A stretch of 64,000 nucleotides of DNA. It comes from Clostridium moniliforme (lineage in GTDB: Bacteria; Bacillota; Clostridia; Clostridiales; Clostridiaceae). The stretch is from positions 124,001-188,000 of the forward strand of contig NZ_JAGGJZ010000001.1 of assembly GCF_017873235.1 (NCBI RefSeq), written 5' to 3'. Position 1 is the stretch's first letter. Each line of letters begins with the position of its first letter. Below the pieces are notes generated by a model. The model saw only the letters and a program-made list of their open reading frames with translations. It was not told the origin of the DNA and did not search any database. Shown here in pieces: positions 9,660 to 19,498 of the stretch. The position numbers and the translations under genes were made by a program.

Positions 9660-9696
9660 AAAAAAAATGCATTGCATAAGCACTGCATTTTTTTTA
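9660..9696 (+). terminator. rpmB terminator
   Basis: An 11-base arm pair (A-run plus ATGCA with TGCAT plus T-run) with an inner TGC/GCA stem, directly after the rpmB stop. The A and T runs make it usable from both sides, so it may also end spoVM transcription. Confidence 0.8.
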
Positions 9697-9717
9697 TACC
9701 ATAAATTCTTATGTATA

Positions 9718-9789
9718 TTATTTTTTTCTTCTAAAAAATTTTATTATATTAGATATAAATTTAGGTAACTTTATTGCTACAATCTTCAT
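9718..9789 (-). CDS. spoVM: stage V sporulation protein M (23 residues)
   Basis: SpoVM is a tiny amphipathic helix that recognises the convex forespore membrane and recruits SpoIVA, the base of the spore coat. Reading the minus strand from ATG 9789 gives MKIVAIKLPKFISNIIKFF followed by RRKK and a stop. This is a good match in size, Lys-rich ends and the KLPKF motif with its central Pro to the Bacillus 26-residue protein. GGAGG lies 4 bases upstream of the ATG. The position between rpmB and thiN is exactly the Bacillus location, and its partner spoIVA is at 28436-29911. It is far below usual gene-finder length limits. Confidence 0.92.
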   Translation of the reverse strand: MKIVAIKLPKFISNIIKFFRRKK

Positions 9790-9816
9790 TTTTCCTCCAA
9801 ATATAATTAATAATAA

Positions 9817-9862
9817 AACCAATATCCCTTTTTACATTATATGTGAAAAAGAAATATTGGTT
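9817..9862 (-). terminator. long hairpin between thiN and spoVM
   Basis: Arms AACCAATAT (9817-9825) and ATATTGGTT (9854-9862) enclose a second CTTTTT/AAAAAG and ACAT/ATGT stem. On the minus strand it is followed by TTTTATTATTAATT, so it most likely terminates the rsgA-rpe-thiN transcript. Its apical region contains CATATAATG, which resembles a sporulation -10 element, so it could instead lie in the spoVM promoter. Confidence 0.55.
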
Positions 9863-9866
9863 ACAA

Positions 9867-10505
9867 TTAATCTCTAGTATACATAACTAGTATTATACCT
9901 TGAGAAAAAGTTATATTAATATCTCCATCTAAAAATTCATTACATATAGCCCTTGGCTCTAAAAGTTTCATATTATAATCGGTTAAATCATATTTTCCAC
10001 CTCTTATAGTAAAGTTTTTAACAACTTCACTTAAAGCATGAAAAGATACATAACTTCCTTCTTCCTTTTTTATTACAGAACTTTTATCTACAATAAACAT
10101 TCTATTATGTTCATCAATAATTTGAATATTTATATTATCTTTAAGACCATTAGATAATAATCCAATGTTTCCTAAAGTATGATCAAGTCTTGTTCCTGTA
10201 ACTCCAAACATAAGAATTTCTGAAACATTATAAATTTCCTTAGCTCTTCTATATGCTAAATGAGTATCTGAATAATCTTTATGGGAACTATACCTTTCTA
10301 AATTTATCTCTTTAGATAAAAAGTAATTTAAAACATTTTTATCTATTGAATCAAAATCTCCAAGTATTAAATTGGGCATTATATTAAGTTTATATAATGT
10401 ATTACATCCACTATCTACTCCAATTATAATGTCATCTTCTCTTAAATAAGATTTAAGTAACTTCTCAGATGGTGGAGTACCACCACTTACTATAATTGCT
10501 CTCAT
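9867..10505 (-). CDS. thiN: thiamine pyrophosphokinase
   Basis: Transfers pyrophosphate from ATP to thiamine to give thiamine diphosphate. The 212-residue protein has the family signatures SGGTPPSEKLLKSYL, the acidic metal site ILGDFDSID and GVTGTRLDHTLGN. The start at 10505 (MRAIIVSGG) is chosen because AAAGGA lies 8 bases upstream; the alternative ATG at 10514 abuts that site. It begins one base after the rpe stop, so it is coupled to rpe and rsgA as in Bacillus yloS. Confidence 0.93.
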   Translation of the reverse strand: MRAIIVSGGTPPSEKLLKSYLREDDIIIGVDSGCNTLYKLNIMPNLILGDFDSIDKNVLNYFLSKEINLERYSSHKDYSDTHLAYRRAKEIYNVSEILMFGVTGTRLDHTLGNIGLLSNGLKDNINIQIIDEHNRMFIVDKSSVIKKEEGSYVSFHALSEVVKNFTIRGGKYDLTDYNMKLLEPRAICNEFLDGDINITFSQGIILVMYTRD

Positions 10506-10506
10506 T

Positions 10507-11157
10507 TTATGCATTCCTTTTTAGTTCGCTAATATTTTTTAATACCTCTCCATTTTTATATACAGCTGAACCTGCTACTGCAACATCAACACCAGCTTCT
10601 CTAACTTTTTTAATGTTATTAACGCCAACGCCTCCATCTATTTCTATTATTAAATCTTTATTATATTTCTTTCTCATCTCATCTATTTCTCTTACTTTGT
10701 CTAAAGAATATTCAATGAAACTTTGTCCTCCAAAACCTGGATTAACACTCATAATTAAAACCATATCTAATTTTTGAATTAAATCTTTAATCATTATAGT
10801 TGGAGTTCCAGGATTTAAAACAACTCCTGCTTTAACTCCTTTTGATTTAATATATTGAATAGCTCTATCTATATGTTTTTCAGCTTCATAATGAATTGTG
10901 ATTATATCTGCTCCTGCATCTACAAAATCATCTATGTATCTTGATGGTGATTCTACCATTAAATGAACATCAAATACCTTATCTGTTCTATTTCTAATAG
11001 CTTTAACTATAGGTGCTCCAAGAGTTATATTAGGTACAAAGGCTCCATCCATAACATCTATATGTATATAGTCTGCTCCTCCTTTGTCTAAAAGCTCTAT
11101 TTCCTCCCCAAGCTTTGAAAAATCTGATGATAAAATTGATGGTGCTATTTTTATCAT
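10507..11157 (-). CDS. rpe: ribulose-phosphate 3-epimerase
   Basis: Interconverts ribulose-5-phosphate and xylulose-5-phosphate in the non-oxidative pentose phosphate pathway. The 216-residue TIM-barrel shows SILSSDFSKLGEEI, the metal-site segments HIDVMDGAFVPN and DVHLMVESP, the phosphate loop MSVNPGFGGQ and the second Asp in IEIDGGV. Its ATG overlaps the rsgA stop by one base (TAATG). Confidence 0.97.
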   Translation of the reverse strand: MIKIAPSILSSDFSKLGEEIELLDKGGADYIHIDVMDGAFVPNITLGAPIVKAIRNRTDKVFDVHLMVESPSRYIDDFVDAGADIITIHYEAEKHIDRAIQYIKSKGVKAGVVLNPGTPTIMIKDLIQKLDMVLIMSVNPGFGGQSFIEYSLDKVREIDEMRKKYNKDLIIEIDGGVGVNNIKKVREAGVDVAVAGSAVYKNGEVLKNISELKRNA

Positions 11158-12020
11158 TAATACTTCCTCCCTTTTAATATTTCTTCTAATGTTCTTATAT
11201 AAAATTCATATCTATATTTATTTATTTCACCATTTTCTACAGCTTCTTTAACTGCACAACCTGGCTCTTTATAGTGAAGACATCCTCTATATTTACATTT
11301 ATCATTATACTCCTCAAAATCTGGAAAACAATATTTTAAATTTTCTTTTTCTATAAAGTTTACATCAAGTGTTGAAAATCCAGGAGTATCAACTATATAT
11401 CCATTTAAAACATCAATAAGTTCGCTATGTCTTGTTGTATGTTTTCCTCTACCTATTTTTTCACTTACACTTCCTGTTTCCATATGACTTCTTTCAGTAA
11501 GTGTATTTATAAGTGTTGATTTACCAGCCCCTGAAGGACCACAAAGAACTGTTACATTTCCTTCTAATCTATTTTTTAATTCTTCTATACCTATTCCTTT
11601 TTTGGCATTTATAAATAAAACCTCATAGCCTATAGAATTAATTTTTTGCTTTAATTCTTCTCTTTCTTCATCATTTACTAAATCAATTTTATTTAAAGCT
11701 ACTACAACTTTTATATTATTACTTTCACATAAAACTAAAAATCTATTTAATAAATCAAAATTTAAGTCTGGATTTTTTATTGCAAAAACAACAAAAGCTT
11801 GAGTTACGTTTGCAACAGTTGGTCTTATAAGCTCTGAACTTCTCTCTTCTATATCTTCAATTGTTCCTTTTCCATTTTCTATTTTAATTTCTACATTATC
11901 TCCAACTATTGGCTTAAGTGATTTGTGTCTGAATTTTCCTCTAGCTTTGCATTCTATTATTCCTTCATCTGTTTTTATATAATAGAATCCACCTATTCCT
12001 TTAATTATTTTTCCCTTCAT
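11157..12020 (-). CDS. rsgA: ribosome small-subunit biogenesis GTPase RsgA
   Basis: A circularly permuted GTPase that assists late 30S maturation. The 287 residues contain an OB fold, then the permuted order NKIDLV (G4), [12 protein letters not shown] (G1), [10 protein letters not shown] (G2) and DTPGFSTLD (G3). A C-terminal zinc region has [16 protein letters not shown]. Start at 12020 follows GGAGGAATT. It heads rsgA-rpe-thiN, separated from prkC by a terminator although the Bacillus order prpC-prkC-rsgA-rpe-thiN is kept. Confidence 0.96.
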   Translation of the reverse strand: MKGKIIKGIGGFYYIKTDEGIIECKARGKFRHKSLKPIVGDNVEIKIENGKGTIEDIEERSSELIRPTVANVTQAFVVFAIKNPDLNFDLLNRFLVLCESNNIKVVVALNKIDLVNDEEREELKQKINSIGYEVLFINAKKGIGIEELKNRLEGNVTVLCGPSGAGKSTLINTLTERSHMETGSVSEKIGRGKHTTRHSELIDVLNGYIVDTPGFSTLDVNFIEKENLKYCFPDFEEYNDKCKYRGCLHYKEPGCAVKEAVENGEINKYRYEFYIRTLEEILKGRKY

Positions 12021-12159
12021 AATTCCTCCAAAAAATTATTTCTTACCTTTTTATATAAACACTTTTCTTTTATTTTTGCAACCTTTTACTTTTAAATTAA
12101 ATTTTAAATAAGGTATTAGTGTATTTTATAATATATGATTTATTAATATATACTGAAAT

Positions 12160-12214
12160 AAAAAAGCGCACCTAAAATATTATTATTTCATAAACATTTT
12201 AAGTACACTTTTTT
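12160..12214 (-). terminator. terminator after prkC
   Basis: A long imperfect stem of about 19 bases per arm (AAAAAGTGTACTTAAAAT with its partner) ends in a T run on the minus strand, 16 bases beyond the prkC stop. The arms have A/T runs on both sides. Confidence 0.75.
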
Positions 12215-12229
12215 AATATATTTTATAGT

Positions 12230-14272
12230 TTATTCCTTTTTATGACCTTTTGGATCTTCATTGTTTCCACTATTTTCATTGTCTGGCGCCTTATATTTTC
12301 CAACTTTAATAGTTATACTTGTATTTTGATCAACCTTTGCTCCCGCTTGAAGAGATTGTGATATTACCTTACCATCTAATGATTTATCATCTGTATCTTG
12401 TGTAATAACATTAACATTTAATCCTGAAAGTTTATTTATAGCAACATCTTGAGATAAACCTGTTACTGGTGCTACTGTAATAGTATCTTTCTTTGGTTCC
12501 TCATAATTTCCAACTATAATAGTAATATTTGATCCCTTATTAACTGTTGTTCCAGCTGAAGCTTTTTGATCTAATACTTTACCATCTGAATCCTTGTCAG
12601 TTGTTTTCTTACTCTCAACAGTAACACTTAATCCAGCATTTGAAAGAGTTGATTTTGCATCATTTACTGACATACCAATTACCTTTGGTACTGTTACATT
12701 TGTAACTTTTTGGCCTTTACTTACAACTAATGTAACAGTTGTATCTTTAGAAACTTCTTCTCCACTGTTTGGTGATTGTGATATTACTTGACCTTTTGAA
12801 ATGCTATCACTATATTCTTCATCTATATTTATATTTGTAATTCCTAAAGCTTCTAATTTTGCCTTTGCATCATTTAAATCATCTTCTGCTAAATTTGGAA
12901 GTTTTACTTTTTCTCCACCACTTACTGTAACTTCAACCGTTGTTCCTTCATCAACAGATTCACCAGCTTTAGGATTTGACTCAATAATTGTTCCCTTCTT
13001 TTCATCACTTTTTACTTCTTTTGCTTTAGTTACCTTAAGACCTACACTATCTGCTTCCTTTTTTGCTTCATCCATAGTCATTCCAACAAAATTAGGAACT
13101 TTTACTTTTTTAGATTCTTTCGAATTTCCAAAAAGAGAATATGCTCCAAATCCTAAAAGGGCAATAACAACAACTGAAACAACTCCTATTATAATGCCTT
13201 TAAGATTCTTTTTGCCTTTTCTACTCTTCTTTTTCTTAGCTGAATCTTCTTCTTCCGCATCATCATAGTAATCATCATCATAATAGTCATCATCATAATA
13301 ATCATCATCTTCTGCTAAATCACCATCATCTAAATCTTCATTATCATCCTTTGTAATAATTGGCTCTTTTACTGGACTCATAATAATTGTATGCTGAGCA
13401 GTAACATCATTTTCATTTGTTTCTTTATTTTTTCCTTCTCCTATTTTAGCATTAGGATCTTCTTTTATTTTTTCAAGATCTGAAATTAAATCTTTAACAT
13501 CTTGATATCTCTTATCAGCATCTTTTTCCATACATTTTAAAACTACTTCATTTAAACTATCTGGAATTTTACTATTTATATTTTTTGGTTGGACAACTTC
13601 TTCTTGAAGATGCTTTAAAGCTATTGTTACAGGAGAATCTGCTTCAAAAGGCACTTTTCCTGTTAACATTTCATAAATTACAACTCCTAAAGAGTATATA
13701 TCTGTTCTGTTATTTATAAAGCCTCCTCTTGCCTGTTCAGGTGAAAAATAATGTGCTGAGCCCAAAATAGTACTTGTATTTGTTAGTGTTGCAGAGTCTG
13801 AGGATTTAGCAATACCAAAATCAGTTACTTTAACTAATCCATTCTCAGTAACTAATATGTTTTGAGGTTTTATATCTCTATGAATTATATCATTTCTATG
13901 AGCACAATCTAAAGCTTTTGCTACTTGTAAAGCAATTGCTATAGCAGTTTCATAATTAACTTTACCAAATTCACCAATAACTTCTTTTAATGTTTTTCCA
14001 CTTACAAATTCCATTACAATGTAATTTGTTTCATCTTGGGTACCTACATCAAGCACATTCACTATATTGTTATCAGATAACTTTGCAATAGCTGTAGCTT
14101 CTTTTTTAAATTTATTTACTATTTCTTCATTATCTGAATATTCATCTTTTAATATTTTAACTGCAACATACCTATTTAGCTTATTATCTCTAGCCTTATA
14201 GACGATAGCCATTCCACCTTCGCCAACTTTTTCAATTAGCTCATATCTATCCCCTAATATTTCCCCATTCAT
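12230..14272 (-). CDS. prkC: PASTA-domain Ser/Thr protein kinase
   Basis: A membrane kinase that senses peptidoglycan fragments and phosphorylates cell-wall and translation targets; the B. subtilis homologue triggers germination by muropeptides. Of 680 residues, about 1-270 are the Hanks kinase (GEGGMAIVYKARD, AVKIL lysine, HRDIKPQN, TDFGIAKS). A hydrophilic linker with an unusual Asp/Tyr tract follows, then a basic KKKKSRKGKK stretch and one membrane helix near 352-376. Four extracellular PASTA repeats and a short Asn/Gly-rich tail end the protein. It overlaps stp by 4 bases (ATGA), so kinase and phosphatase are co-translated. Confidence 0.95.
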   Translation of the reverse strand: MNGEILGDRYELIEKVGEGGMAIVYKARDNKLNRYVAVKILKDEYSDNEEIVNKFKKEATAIAKLSDNNIVNVLDVGTQDETNYIVMEFVSGKTLKEVIGEFGKVNYETAIAIALQVAKALDCAHRNDIIHRDIKPQNILVTENGLVKVTDFGIAKSSDSATLTNTSTILGSAHYFSPEQARGGFINNRTDIYSLGVVIYEMLTGKVPFEADSPVTIALKHLQEEVVQPKNINSKIPDSLNEVVLKCMEKDADKRYQDVKDLISDLEKIKEDPNAKIGEGKNKETNENDVTAQHTIIMSPVKEPIITKDDNEDLDDGDLAEDDDYYDDDYYDDDYYDDAEEEDSAKKKKSRKGKKNLKGIIIGVVSVVVIALLGFGAYSLFGNSKESKKVKVPNFVGMTMDEAKKEADSVGLKVTKAKEVKSDEKKGTIIESNPKAGESVDEGTTVEVTVSGGEKVKLPNLAEDDLNDAKAKLEALGITNINIDEEYSDSISKGQVISQSPNSGEEVSKDTTVTLVVSKGQKVTNVTVPKVIGMSVNDAKSTLSNAGLSVTVESKKTTDKDSDGKVLDQKASAGTTVNKGSNITIIVGNYEEPKKDTITVAPVTGLSQDVAINKLSGLNVNVITQDTDDKSLDGKVISQSLQAGAKVDQNTSITIKVGKYKAPDNENSGNNEDPKGHKKE

Positions 14273-14988
14273 ATTATCTCTCCTCCAAACAACATTACTG
14301 TAATATTATCTCTGCCTCCATTTTCATTAGCTTCATTTACTAATTTTACACTGGCAAGTTTATTATCTTTTTCTGTATTTAATATACTAATTATTTTATC
14401 TACTGATACTTCATTAGTAAGCCCATCTGAACATATCAAATATCTATCATACTCGCCAATTTTAAACTTAAAAATATCAACATCAACTTCTTCACTTGTT
14501 CCAACAGCTCTTGTAATAATATTTTTATTTGGATGATTCATAGCTTCCATTTCAGATATGCTTCCTGCATCTAAAAGCTGTTGAACTAAAGAATGATCTT
14601 TTGTCAATTTATATATTTTATTATTTTTAATTCCAAAACAGGAGCTATCACCAACATTTGCCACTATTACTTTATTATTATAACATAAACAAGCAGTTAT
14701 TGTTGTTCCCATTCCATTTAGACTATCATTATCCTTTGAATGATTATAAATTTGTAAGTTTACATATTTTATTGCTTCTTCAAGAACATTGTCATCAAAT
14801 TTATTTATATTCTCACTTATAAATTTTATGACGCTATCTACTGCCATTTTACTTGCAACTTCTCCAGCTTTATGTCCGCCCATTCCATCTGCAACTATAT
14901 ATATTCTATATAAGTCACATTCAAAATAACCTAAATTATCTTCATTAAATTTTCTTTTTATTCCAACATCACTTTTATATCCTACCAT
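14269..14988 (-). CDS. stp: PP2C-family protein phosphatase Stp/PrpC
   Basis: Manganese-dependent Ser/Thr phosphatase that reverses PrkC phosphorylation. The 239 residues have the PP2C motifs SDVGIKRKFNEDN, VADGMGGHKAGEVAS, MGTTITACL and CSDGLTNEVS, giving all expected metal-binding Asp residues. Start at 14988 follows GGGGGAAATT. It lies 11 bases after rlmN and overlaps prkC. Confidence 0.95.
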   Translation of the reverse strand: MVGYKSDVGIKRKFNEDNLGYFECDLYRIYIVADGMGGHKAGEVASKMAVDSVIKFISENINKFDDNVLEEAIKYVNLQIYNHSKDNDSLNGMGTTITACLCYNNKVIVANVGDSSCFGIKNNKIYKLTKDHSLVQQLLDAGSISEMEAMNHPNKNIITRAVGTSEEVDVDIFKFKIGEYDRYLICSDGLTNEVSVDKIISILNTEKDNKLASVKLVNEANENGGRDNITVMLFGGEII

Positions 14989-14999
14989 ATAATTTCCCC

Positions 15000-16031
15000 C
15001 TAACCTTGGGATTTAATGTAACTTCTTCTCAATTGACCACATGCTGCATTAATGTCACTACCCATTTCTCTTCTAACTGTAGCTTCAATACCTCTTTCCT
15101 TTAATATTTCAGCAAAGGTATCTATTGTTTTACTAGAAGATCTTTTAAAAGAATTTTCTTTTACTTCATTAACAGGTATTAAGTTAACATGACAAAGCAT
15201 ACCTTTTAATAAATTACCTAATGCTTTAGCATCTTCTACACCATCATTAACATCCTTTACCAAAGCATATTCAAAAGTTATCCTTCTATTTGTCTTATTA
15301 ATATAATAATAACAAGAATCTAAAATTTCTTTTATTGAATATTTATTAGCAATAGGCATTATCTGTCTTCTCTTTTCATCACTAAAAGCATGTAAAGAAA
15401 TTGCAAGAGTTATAGCCATTTCTTCATCTGCTAACTCATAAATTTTTGGTACTAATCCACAAGTTGATAATGTAATATGTCTTTGACCTATATTAAATCC
15501 ATATTCAGCATTGACTTCTTTTAAAAATTTTAAAACATTATCATAATTATCAAGTGGTTCTCCACTTCCCATCAAAACAATGTTTGATATTCTTTCGCCT
15601 AAAATCTTTTGAGCTATCATTATTTCAGAAAGTATTTCTCCTGATGATAAATTTCTAACTCTACCATCTATTGTTGATGCACAAAATTTACATCCCATTC
15701 TGCATCCAACCTGAGTTGAAACACATATTGTATTTCCGTGTTTATATTTCATAATTACACACTCTATTAAATTTCCATCTTTAAGTGCTAAAAGTAACTT
15801 CCTTGTGTCATCATCTGATGATTTAAATTCATGAACTACCTCTGGAATAACAATTTCAAAGTTTTCACTTAATTTTATCTTTAAATTTCCAGGCAAATTT
15901 TTCATATCATCAAAATTCCATACATTTTTATAAATCCAAGAAAATACTTGTTTTGCTCTAAAAGCACTTTCTCCATTTTCTTTTAGCCATAATGAAAATT
16001 CTTCTAAAGTATAATCTAATAAGTTTTTCAT
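15000..16031 (-). CDS. rlmN: 23S rRNA (A2503-C2)/tRNA (A37-C2) methyltransferase RlmN
   Basis: A radical-SAM enzyme that makes C2-methyladenosine at A2503 of 23S rRNA and A37 of some tRNAs. The 343 residues include the [4Fe-4S] motif [10 protein letters not shown] near residue 108, the [12 protein letters not shown] segment, and the C-terminal Cys in [10 protein letters not shown] that takes part in the methyl-transfer mechanism. Start at 16031 has AGGAG upstream; it follows rsmB by 14 bases. Confidence 0.96.
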   Translation of the reverse strand: MKNLLDYTLEEFSLWLKENGESAFRAKQVFSWIYKNVWNFDDMKNLPGNLKIKLSENFEIVIPEVVHEFKSSDDDTRKLLLALKDGNLIECVIMKYKHGNTICVSTQVGCRMGCKFCASTIDGRVRNLSSGEILSEIMIAQKILGERISNIVLMGSGEPLDNYDNVLKFLKEVNAEYGFNIGQRHITLSTCGLVPKIYELADEEMAITLAISLHAFSDEKRRQIMPIANKYSIKEILDSCYYYINKTNRRITFEYALVKDVNDGVEDAKALGNLLKGMLCHVNLIPVNEVKENSFKRSSSKTIDTFAEILKERGIEATVRREMGSDINAACGQLRRSYIKSQG

Positions 16032-16045
16032 ATTTTTTCTCCTGC

Positions 16046-17359
16046 TTAAATTTTCTTAAGTTTAGCTATAAAGAAACCATCCATATATTCATTTGGTAAT
16101 ACTGTAAGCATTCCATTTTCATACTTTAAGTTCTCACCATTACCTATAAATATTTTTTCTAACTTACAATTTTTATATTTATTTAAAAACCATTCTATAT
16201 TTTTTTCATTTTCTTCTTTATTTAAGGTACATGTTGAATATACTATATTACCACCTTCTCTTAAATATTGCCAAGCATTTTCCATAATTTTTCTTTGAAC
16301 ATTAATTATTTCTTTAAGATCTTCACGGTTTTTATTCCATTTTATTTCTGGTTTTCTCTTTATTATTCCAAGTCCAGAACAAGGAACATCTAATAAAATC
16401 TTATCACCAAGTCCTACAAGGTCTACATTTATTTTTGTGGCATCCATTTCTTTAAGAGTTACATTTTTTATTCCTAATCTATCACAGTTTTCTTTAATTA
16501 AACTTAATTTGTTTTCATGTAAATCAAAGGCTAATATTTTACCAGTATTTTCAAGAAGTTCTGCTATATGAGTTGTTTTCCCTCCAGGTGCACTACATAA
16601 GTCTAATACAGTATCCCCTTTTTGTACTCCTAAAAGAGGTGCAACTAACATTGCACTTTCATCTTGAACAGTAATTTTACCTTCATTAAAGACTTTGTTA
16701 TTTTCTATACTTTTTCCACCTTTTATAAAAATAGCTTCAGGACATATATCTCCTTCTTCTACATTATAATCGCTCTCTTTTAACTCTTCAAATACTTCAT
16801 CAAAATTACCTTTTAAAGAATTTACTCTAACTGTAACTTTAGGTGTTATATTTAATCCCTTTAAAATTTTTATAGTTTCTTCTTCTCCATATTGTTTTAT
16901 AAACAATCTTATAAGCCATGGTTCAAAGGAATAAATATATGCTAATTCATATATTCTATTTTTAAATTTTAAATTACTTTCTCCTTTTTTGCCATAAGTT
17001 CTTAAAATTCCATTAACTAACTTACCTGATTTTTCAGATATTTTTTTAGCTTCTTCTACAGCCTCATTACATGCAGCATAGCTTGGAACTTTATCTAAGA
17101 ATTTCAATTGATACAGAGCCATTCTTAATATATTTAATATTCTTTTATCCATTATGCTTATATCTCTAACGAAGGATTCTATAAGAATATCTAAACTTCT
17201 TTTTCTCCTTATAGTTCCATAAACTATTTCTGTTACTAAAGCTTTGTCTTTATCATTTAAATCTGAATTATTAAGTTCATTTGATAAGACTAAATTTGAG
17301 TAGGCACCTTCATTAAAAACTCTATTTAGTACCTTTAAAGCTATGCTTCTACTATTCAT
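16046..17359 (-). CDS. rsmB: 16S rRNA (cytosine-967-C5)-methyltransferase
   Basis: Makes m5C967 in 16S rRNA. The 437 residues have an N-terminal NusB-like RNA-binding domain (to about 140) and a C-terminal SAM methyltransferase with [18 protein letters not shown]. The two functional cysteines are visible in [10 protein letters not shown] and [12 protein letters not shown]. Start at 17359 is preceded by GGAAGAGG. Conserved fmt-(peptidase)-rsmB-rlmN order. Confidence 0.96.
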   Translation of the reverse strand: MNSRSIALKVLNRVFNEGAYSNLVLSNELNNSDLNDKDKALVTEIVYGTIRRKRSLDILIESFVRDISIMDKRILNILRMALYQLKFLDKVPSYAACNEAVEEAKKISEKSGKLVNGILRTYGKKGESNLKFKNRIYELAYIYSFEPWLIRLFIKQYGEEETIKILKGLNITPKVTVRVNSLKGNFDEVFEELKESDYNVEEGDICPEAIFIKGGKSIENNKVFNEGKITVQDESAMLVAPLLGVQKGDTVLDLCSAPGGKTTHIAELLENTGKILAFDLHENKLSLIKENCDRLGIKNVTLKEMDATKINVDLVGLGDKILLDVPCSGLGIIKRKPEIKWNKNREDLKEIINVQRKIMENAWQYLREGGNIVYSTCTLNKEENEKNIEWFLNKYKNCKLEKIFIGNGENLKYENGMLTVLPNEYMDGFFIAKLKKI

Positions 17360-17382
17360 AAAATACCTCTTCCTTTAGTTTT

Positions 17383-18075
17383 TTAATCTCTATTATTATT
17401 ACTTATTGCTATTAATCTTAATAATTGTGCAATTGCCATTAATGCTGATGCAATATATGTCATAGCAGCTGCTCCTAATACTTTTTTTGCTCCACTTACT
17501 TCATCTCCATATAGTATACCTCTTCCTTCAAGTATATTAATTGCTCTTTTAGATGCATTAAATTCTACTGGAAGTGTAACTAATTGAAATATTACTACTC
17601 CTGAAAACAATAATATTCCTAAATTAAGAAATAAACTACTTCCCATAAAAATTCCTACAAGAAATAAAATCCAAGAAATACTTGATCCAAAATTTACAAT
17701 TGGTACAATTGAATTTCTTAATATAAGTGGTTGATATGCTTCTTTATCCTGTATTGCATGACCTACTTCATGAGCTGCAATTCCAGCTGATGCAATTGAT
17801 GTTCCACTATAAACTTCTGGTGATAACCTTAAAACTTTTTGACTTGGATCATAATGATCTCCAAGTTTTGTATTAACTACCTCAATGTTTACAAAGGAAA
17901 GCCCTGCTTCATTTAACATCATTCTTGCAACTTGCTCTCCTGTATATCCATTTCTTGTCCTTACATTTCTATATTTATTGTATGTTGAACTAATCTTTGC
18001 TTGAGCCCATATACTAATTAAAAGGGCTGGAAGTAATATAAGCATTGTTTTATCAAAATAAAATGGATAATACAT
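17383..18075 (-). CDS. zinc metallopeptidase, YugP family
   Basis: A 230-residue membrane protein with the zinc motif AAHEVGHAIQDKEAY near residue 104 (HExxH). One hydrophobic helix lies at the N-terminus and three or so follow the motif, the topology of DUF2268/YugP membrane peptidases. The substrate is unknown. It sits between fmt and rsmB, a placement common in clostridia, and probably shares their transcript (15 and 24 base gaps). Confidence 0.85.
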   Translation of the reverse strand: MYYPFYFDKTMLILLPALLISIWAQAKISSTYNKYRNVRTRNGYTGEQVARMMLNEAGLSFVNIEVVNTKLGDHYDPSQKVLRLSPEVYSGTSIASAGIAAHEVGHAIQDKEAYQPLILRNSIVPIVNFGSSISWILFLVGIFMGSSLFLNLGILLFSGVVIFQLVTLPVEFNASKRAINILEGRGILYGDEVSGAKKVLGAAAMTYIASALMAIAQLLRLIAISNNNRD

Positions 18076-18089
18076 AAAACATCTCTCCT

Positions 18090-19019
18090 TTATTTACCTA
18101 AAATAAATTCTGTATTAATTTCATGCCCATTTATATATTCCTTAACTGTTAATGGTTTAGAATTCGGAAATTGCATCTTTTTAATTAAAAGAGTTCCTTC
18201 CCCTGTTGATACTTCTATTCCATCTTTTGAAACATTTATTATTTTTCCACATTCTTCCTTACTTTCTTTATTTAATACTTTACTTTCAAAAATTTTCATA
18301 GTGCTTCCATTATATAAAGTATGGGCAATTGGCCAAGGATTTAATCCTCTAATCATATTATTAATATCTTTAGCACTTTTATTCCAATTTATTTGGGCAA
18401 TTTTTTTATTAAGCATCTTTGCATAAAAAGTTTCTTCTGTTTGTTTTTCTGGAGTTATAGTACCATTAACTATTCCTTCAATAGTATCTACTAGTAACTT
18501 TCCTCCTCTTTCTTTAAGAATGTCATAAAGTTCTCCAGCTGTCATATCTTCTGTAATTTCTACTTCATCCTTTAAAAGCATATCTCCAGTATCTAAACCA
18601 ACATCCATAAGCATAGTTGTATTTCCTGATACTTTTTCTCCATTCATTATTGCCCAATTTATAGGAGCTGCTCCTCTATACATTGGAAGAAGTGATCCAT
18701 GTAAATTTATGCATCCATACTTTGGAATATCTAAAACTTCTTTTGTAAGAATTTGACCAAAGGCCACAACTATAATAAAATCTGGATTCATTTCTTTAAG
18801 CATTTCAATCATTTCTTTTTCATCTTTAAGTTTTTCTGGTTGATAAATTTTAATATTATGCTTTAATGCTTCTTCTTTAACAGGAGAAAATGCTATTTTC
18901 TTTCCTCTACCCTTAGGTCTATCAGGTTGAGTAAATACTGCTTCTACTCCATATTTATCTATTAATTCCTTTAATGATGGAACTGCAAAATCTGGAGTTC
19001 CCATAAATACAATCTTCAA
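18090..19019 (-). CDS. fmt: methionyl-tRNA formyltransferase
   Basis: Formylates initiator Met-tRNA with 10-formyltetrahydrofolate. The 309 residues open [19 protein letters not shown] and carry [16 protein letters not shown], the catalytic [21 protein letters not shown] (Asn, His) and GLDTGDML (Asp). The start is TTG at 19019, 7 bases after AGGAGG. It is 23 bases downstream of def, its functional partner. Confidence 0.97.
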   Translation of the reverse strand: MKIVFMGTPDFAVPSLKELIDKYGVEAVFTQPDRPKGRGKKIAFSPVKEEALKHNIKIYQPEKLKDEKEMIEMLKEMNPDFIIVVAFGQILTKEVLDIPKYGCINLHGSLLPMYRGAAPINWAIMNGEKVSGNTTMLMDVGLDTGDMLLKDEVEITEDMTAGELYDILKERGGKLLVDTIEGIVNGTITPEKQTEETFYAKMLNKKIAQINWNKSAKDINNMIRGLNPWPIAHTLYNGSTMKIFESKVLNKESKEECGKIINVSKDGIEVSTGEGTLLIKKMQFPNSKPLTVKEYINGHEINTEFILGK

Positions 19020-19042
19020 AAATATTCCTCCTTATTTTACAC

Positions 19043-19486
19043 CTATTGTGCTCTATCTATAAATAATATACCATCTAAATGATCATTTTCATGTAAGATT
19101 GCCCTTGCAAGTAGTTCTTCTGCTTCTAATATAAATTCTTCTCCCTTTTCATTTAAAGCCTTTACCTTAACATAGTTTGCTCTATCTACTTCTTTACATT
19201 CTCCAGGTATACTAAGACATCCTTCTTCTCCAACTTGACTTCCACTTGTTTCAAGTATTTCTGGATTTATAAATACTCTTATTCCTTCACCATCATAAAC
19301 ATCTATAACAAAAATTCTTTTAAGTATTCCAACTTGAGGAGCTGCAAGTCCAACACCATCAGCTTCGTACATAGTTTCTATCATATCATTTATTAATGTT
19401 ATTGTTCTATTATCTATTTTATCAATAGCCTTACTTTTCTTTCTTAAAATTTCGTCGCCTTCAATTCTTATATTTCTAATTGCCAT
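19043..19486 (-). CDS. def: peptide deformylase
   Basis: Removes the formyl group from nascent proteins. The 147 residues have the three motifs [16 protein letters not shown] and HENDHLDG, which supply the Cys and two His that bind the metal and the catalytic Glu. Start at 19486 is followed closely upstream by priA (12 bases). Confidence 0.97.
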   Translation of the reverse strand: MAIRNIRIEGDEILRKKSKAIDKIDNRTITLINDMIETMYEADGVGLAAPQVGILKRIFVIDVYDGEGIRVFINPEILETSGSQVGEEGCLSIPGECKEVDRANYVKVKALNEKGEEFILEAEELLARAILHENDHLDGILFIDRAQ

Positions 19487-19498
19487 AATAAATTCCTC

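Noticed and set aside
12594..13268. two plus-strand frames over the PASTA region of prkC
   Set aside because: They mirror the repetitive PASTA codons; the prkC frame is clearly the conserved one.
13255..13320. short trinucleotide-rich array that could be taken for a CRISPR or satellite repeat
   Set aside because: It is the in-frame Asp/Tyr codon tract of prkC with no spacers.
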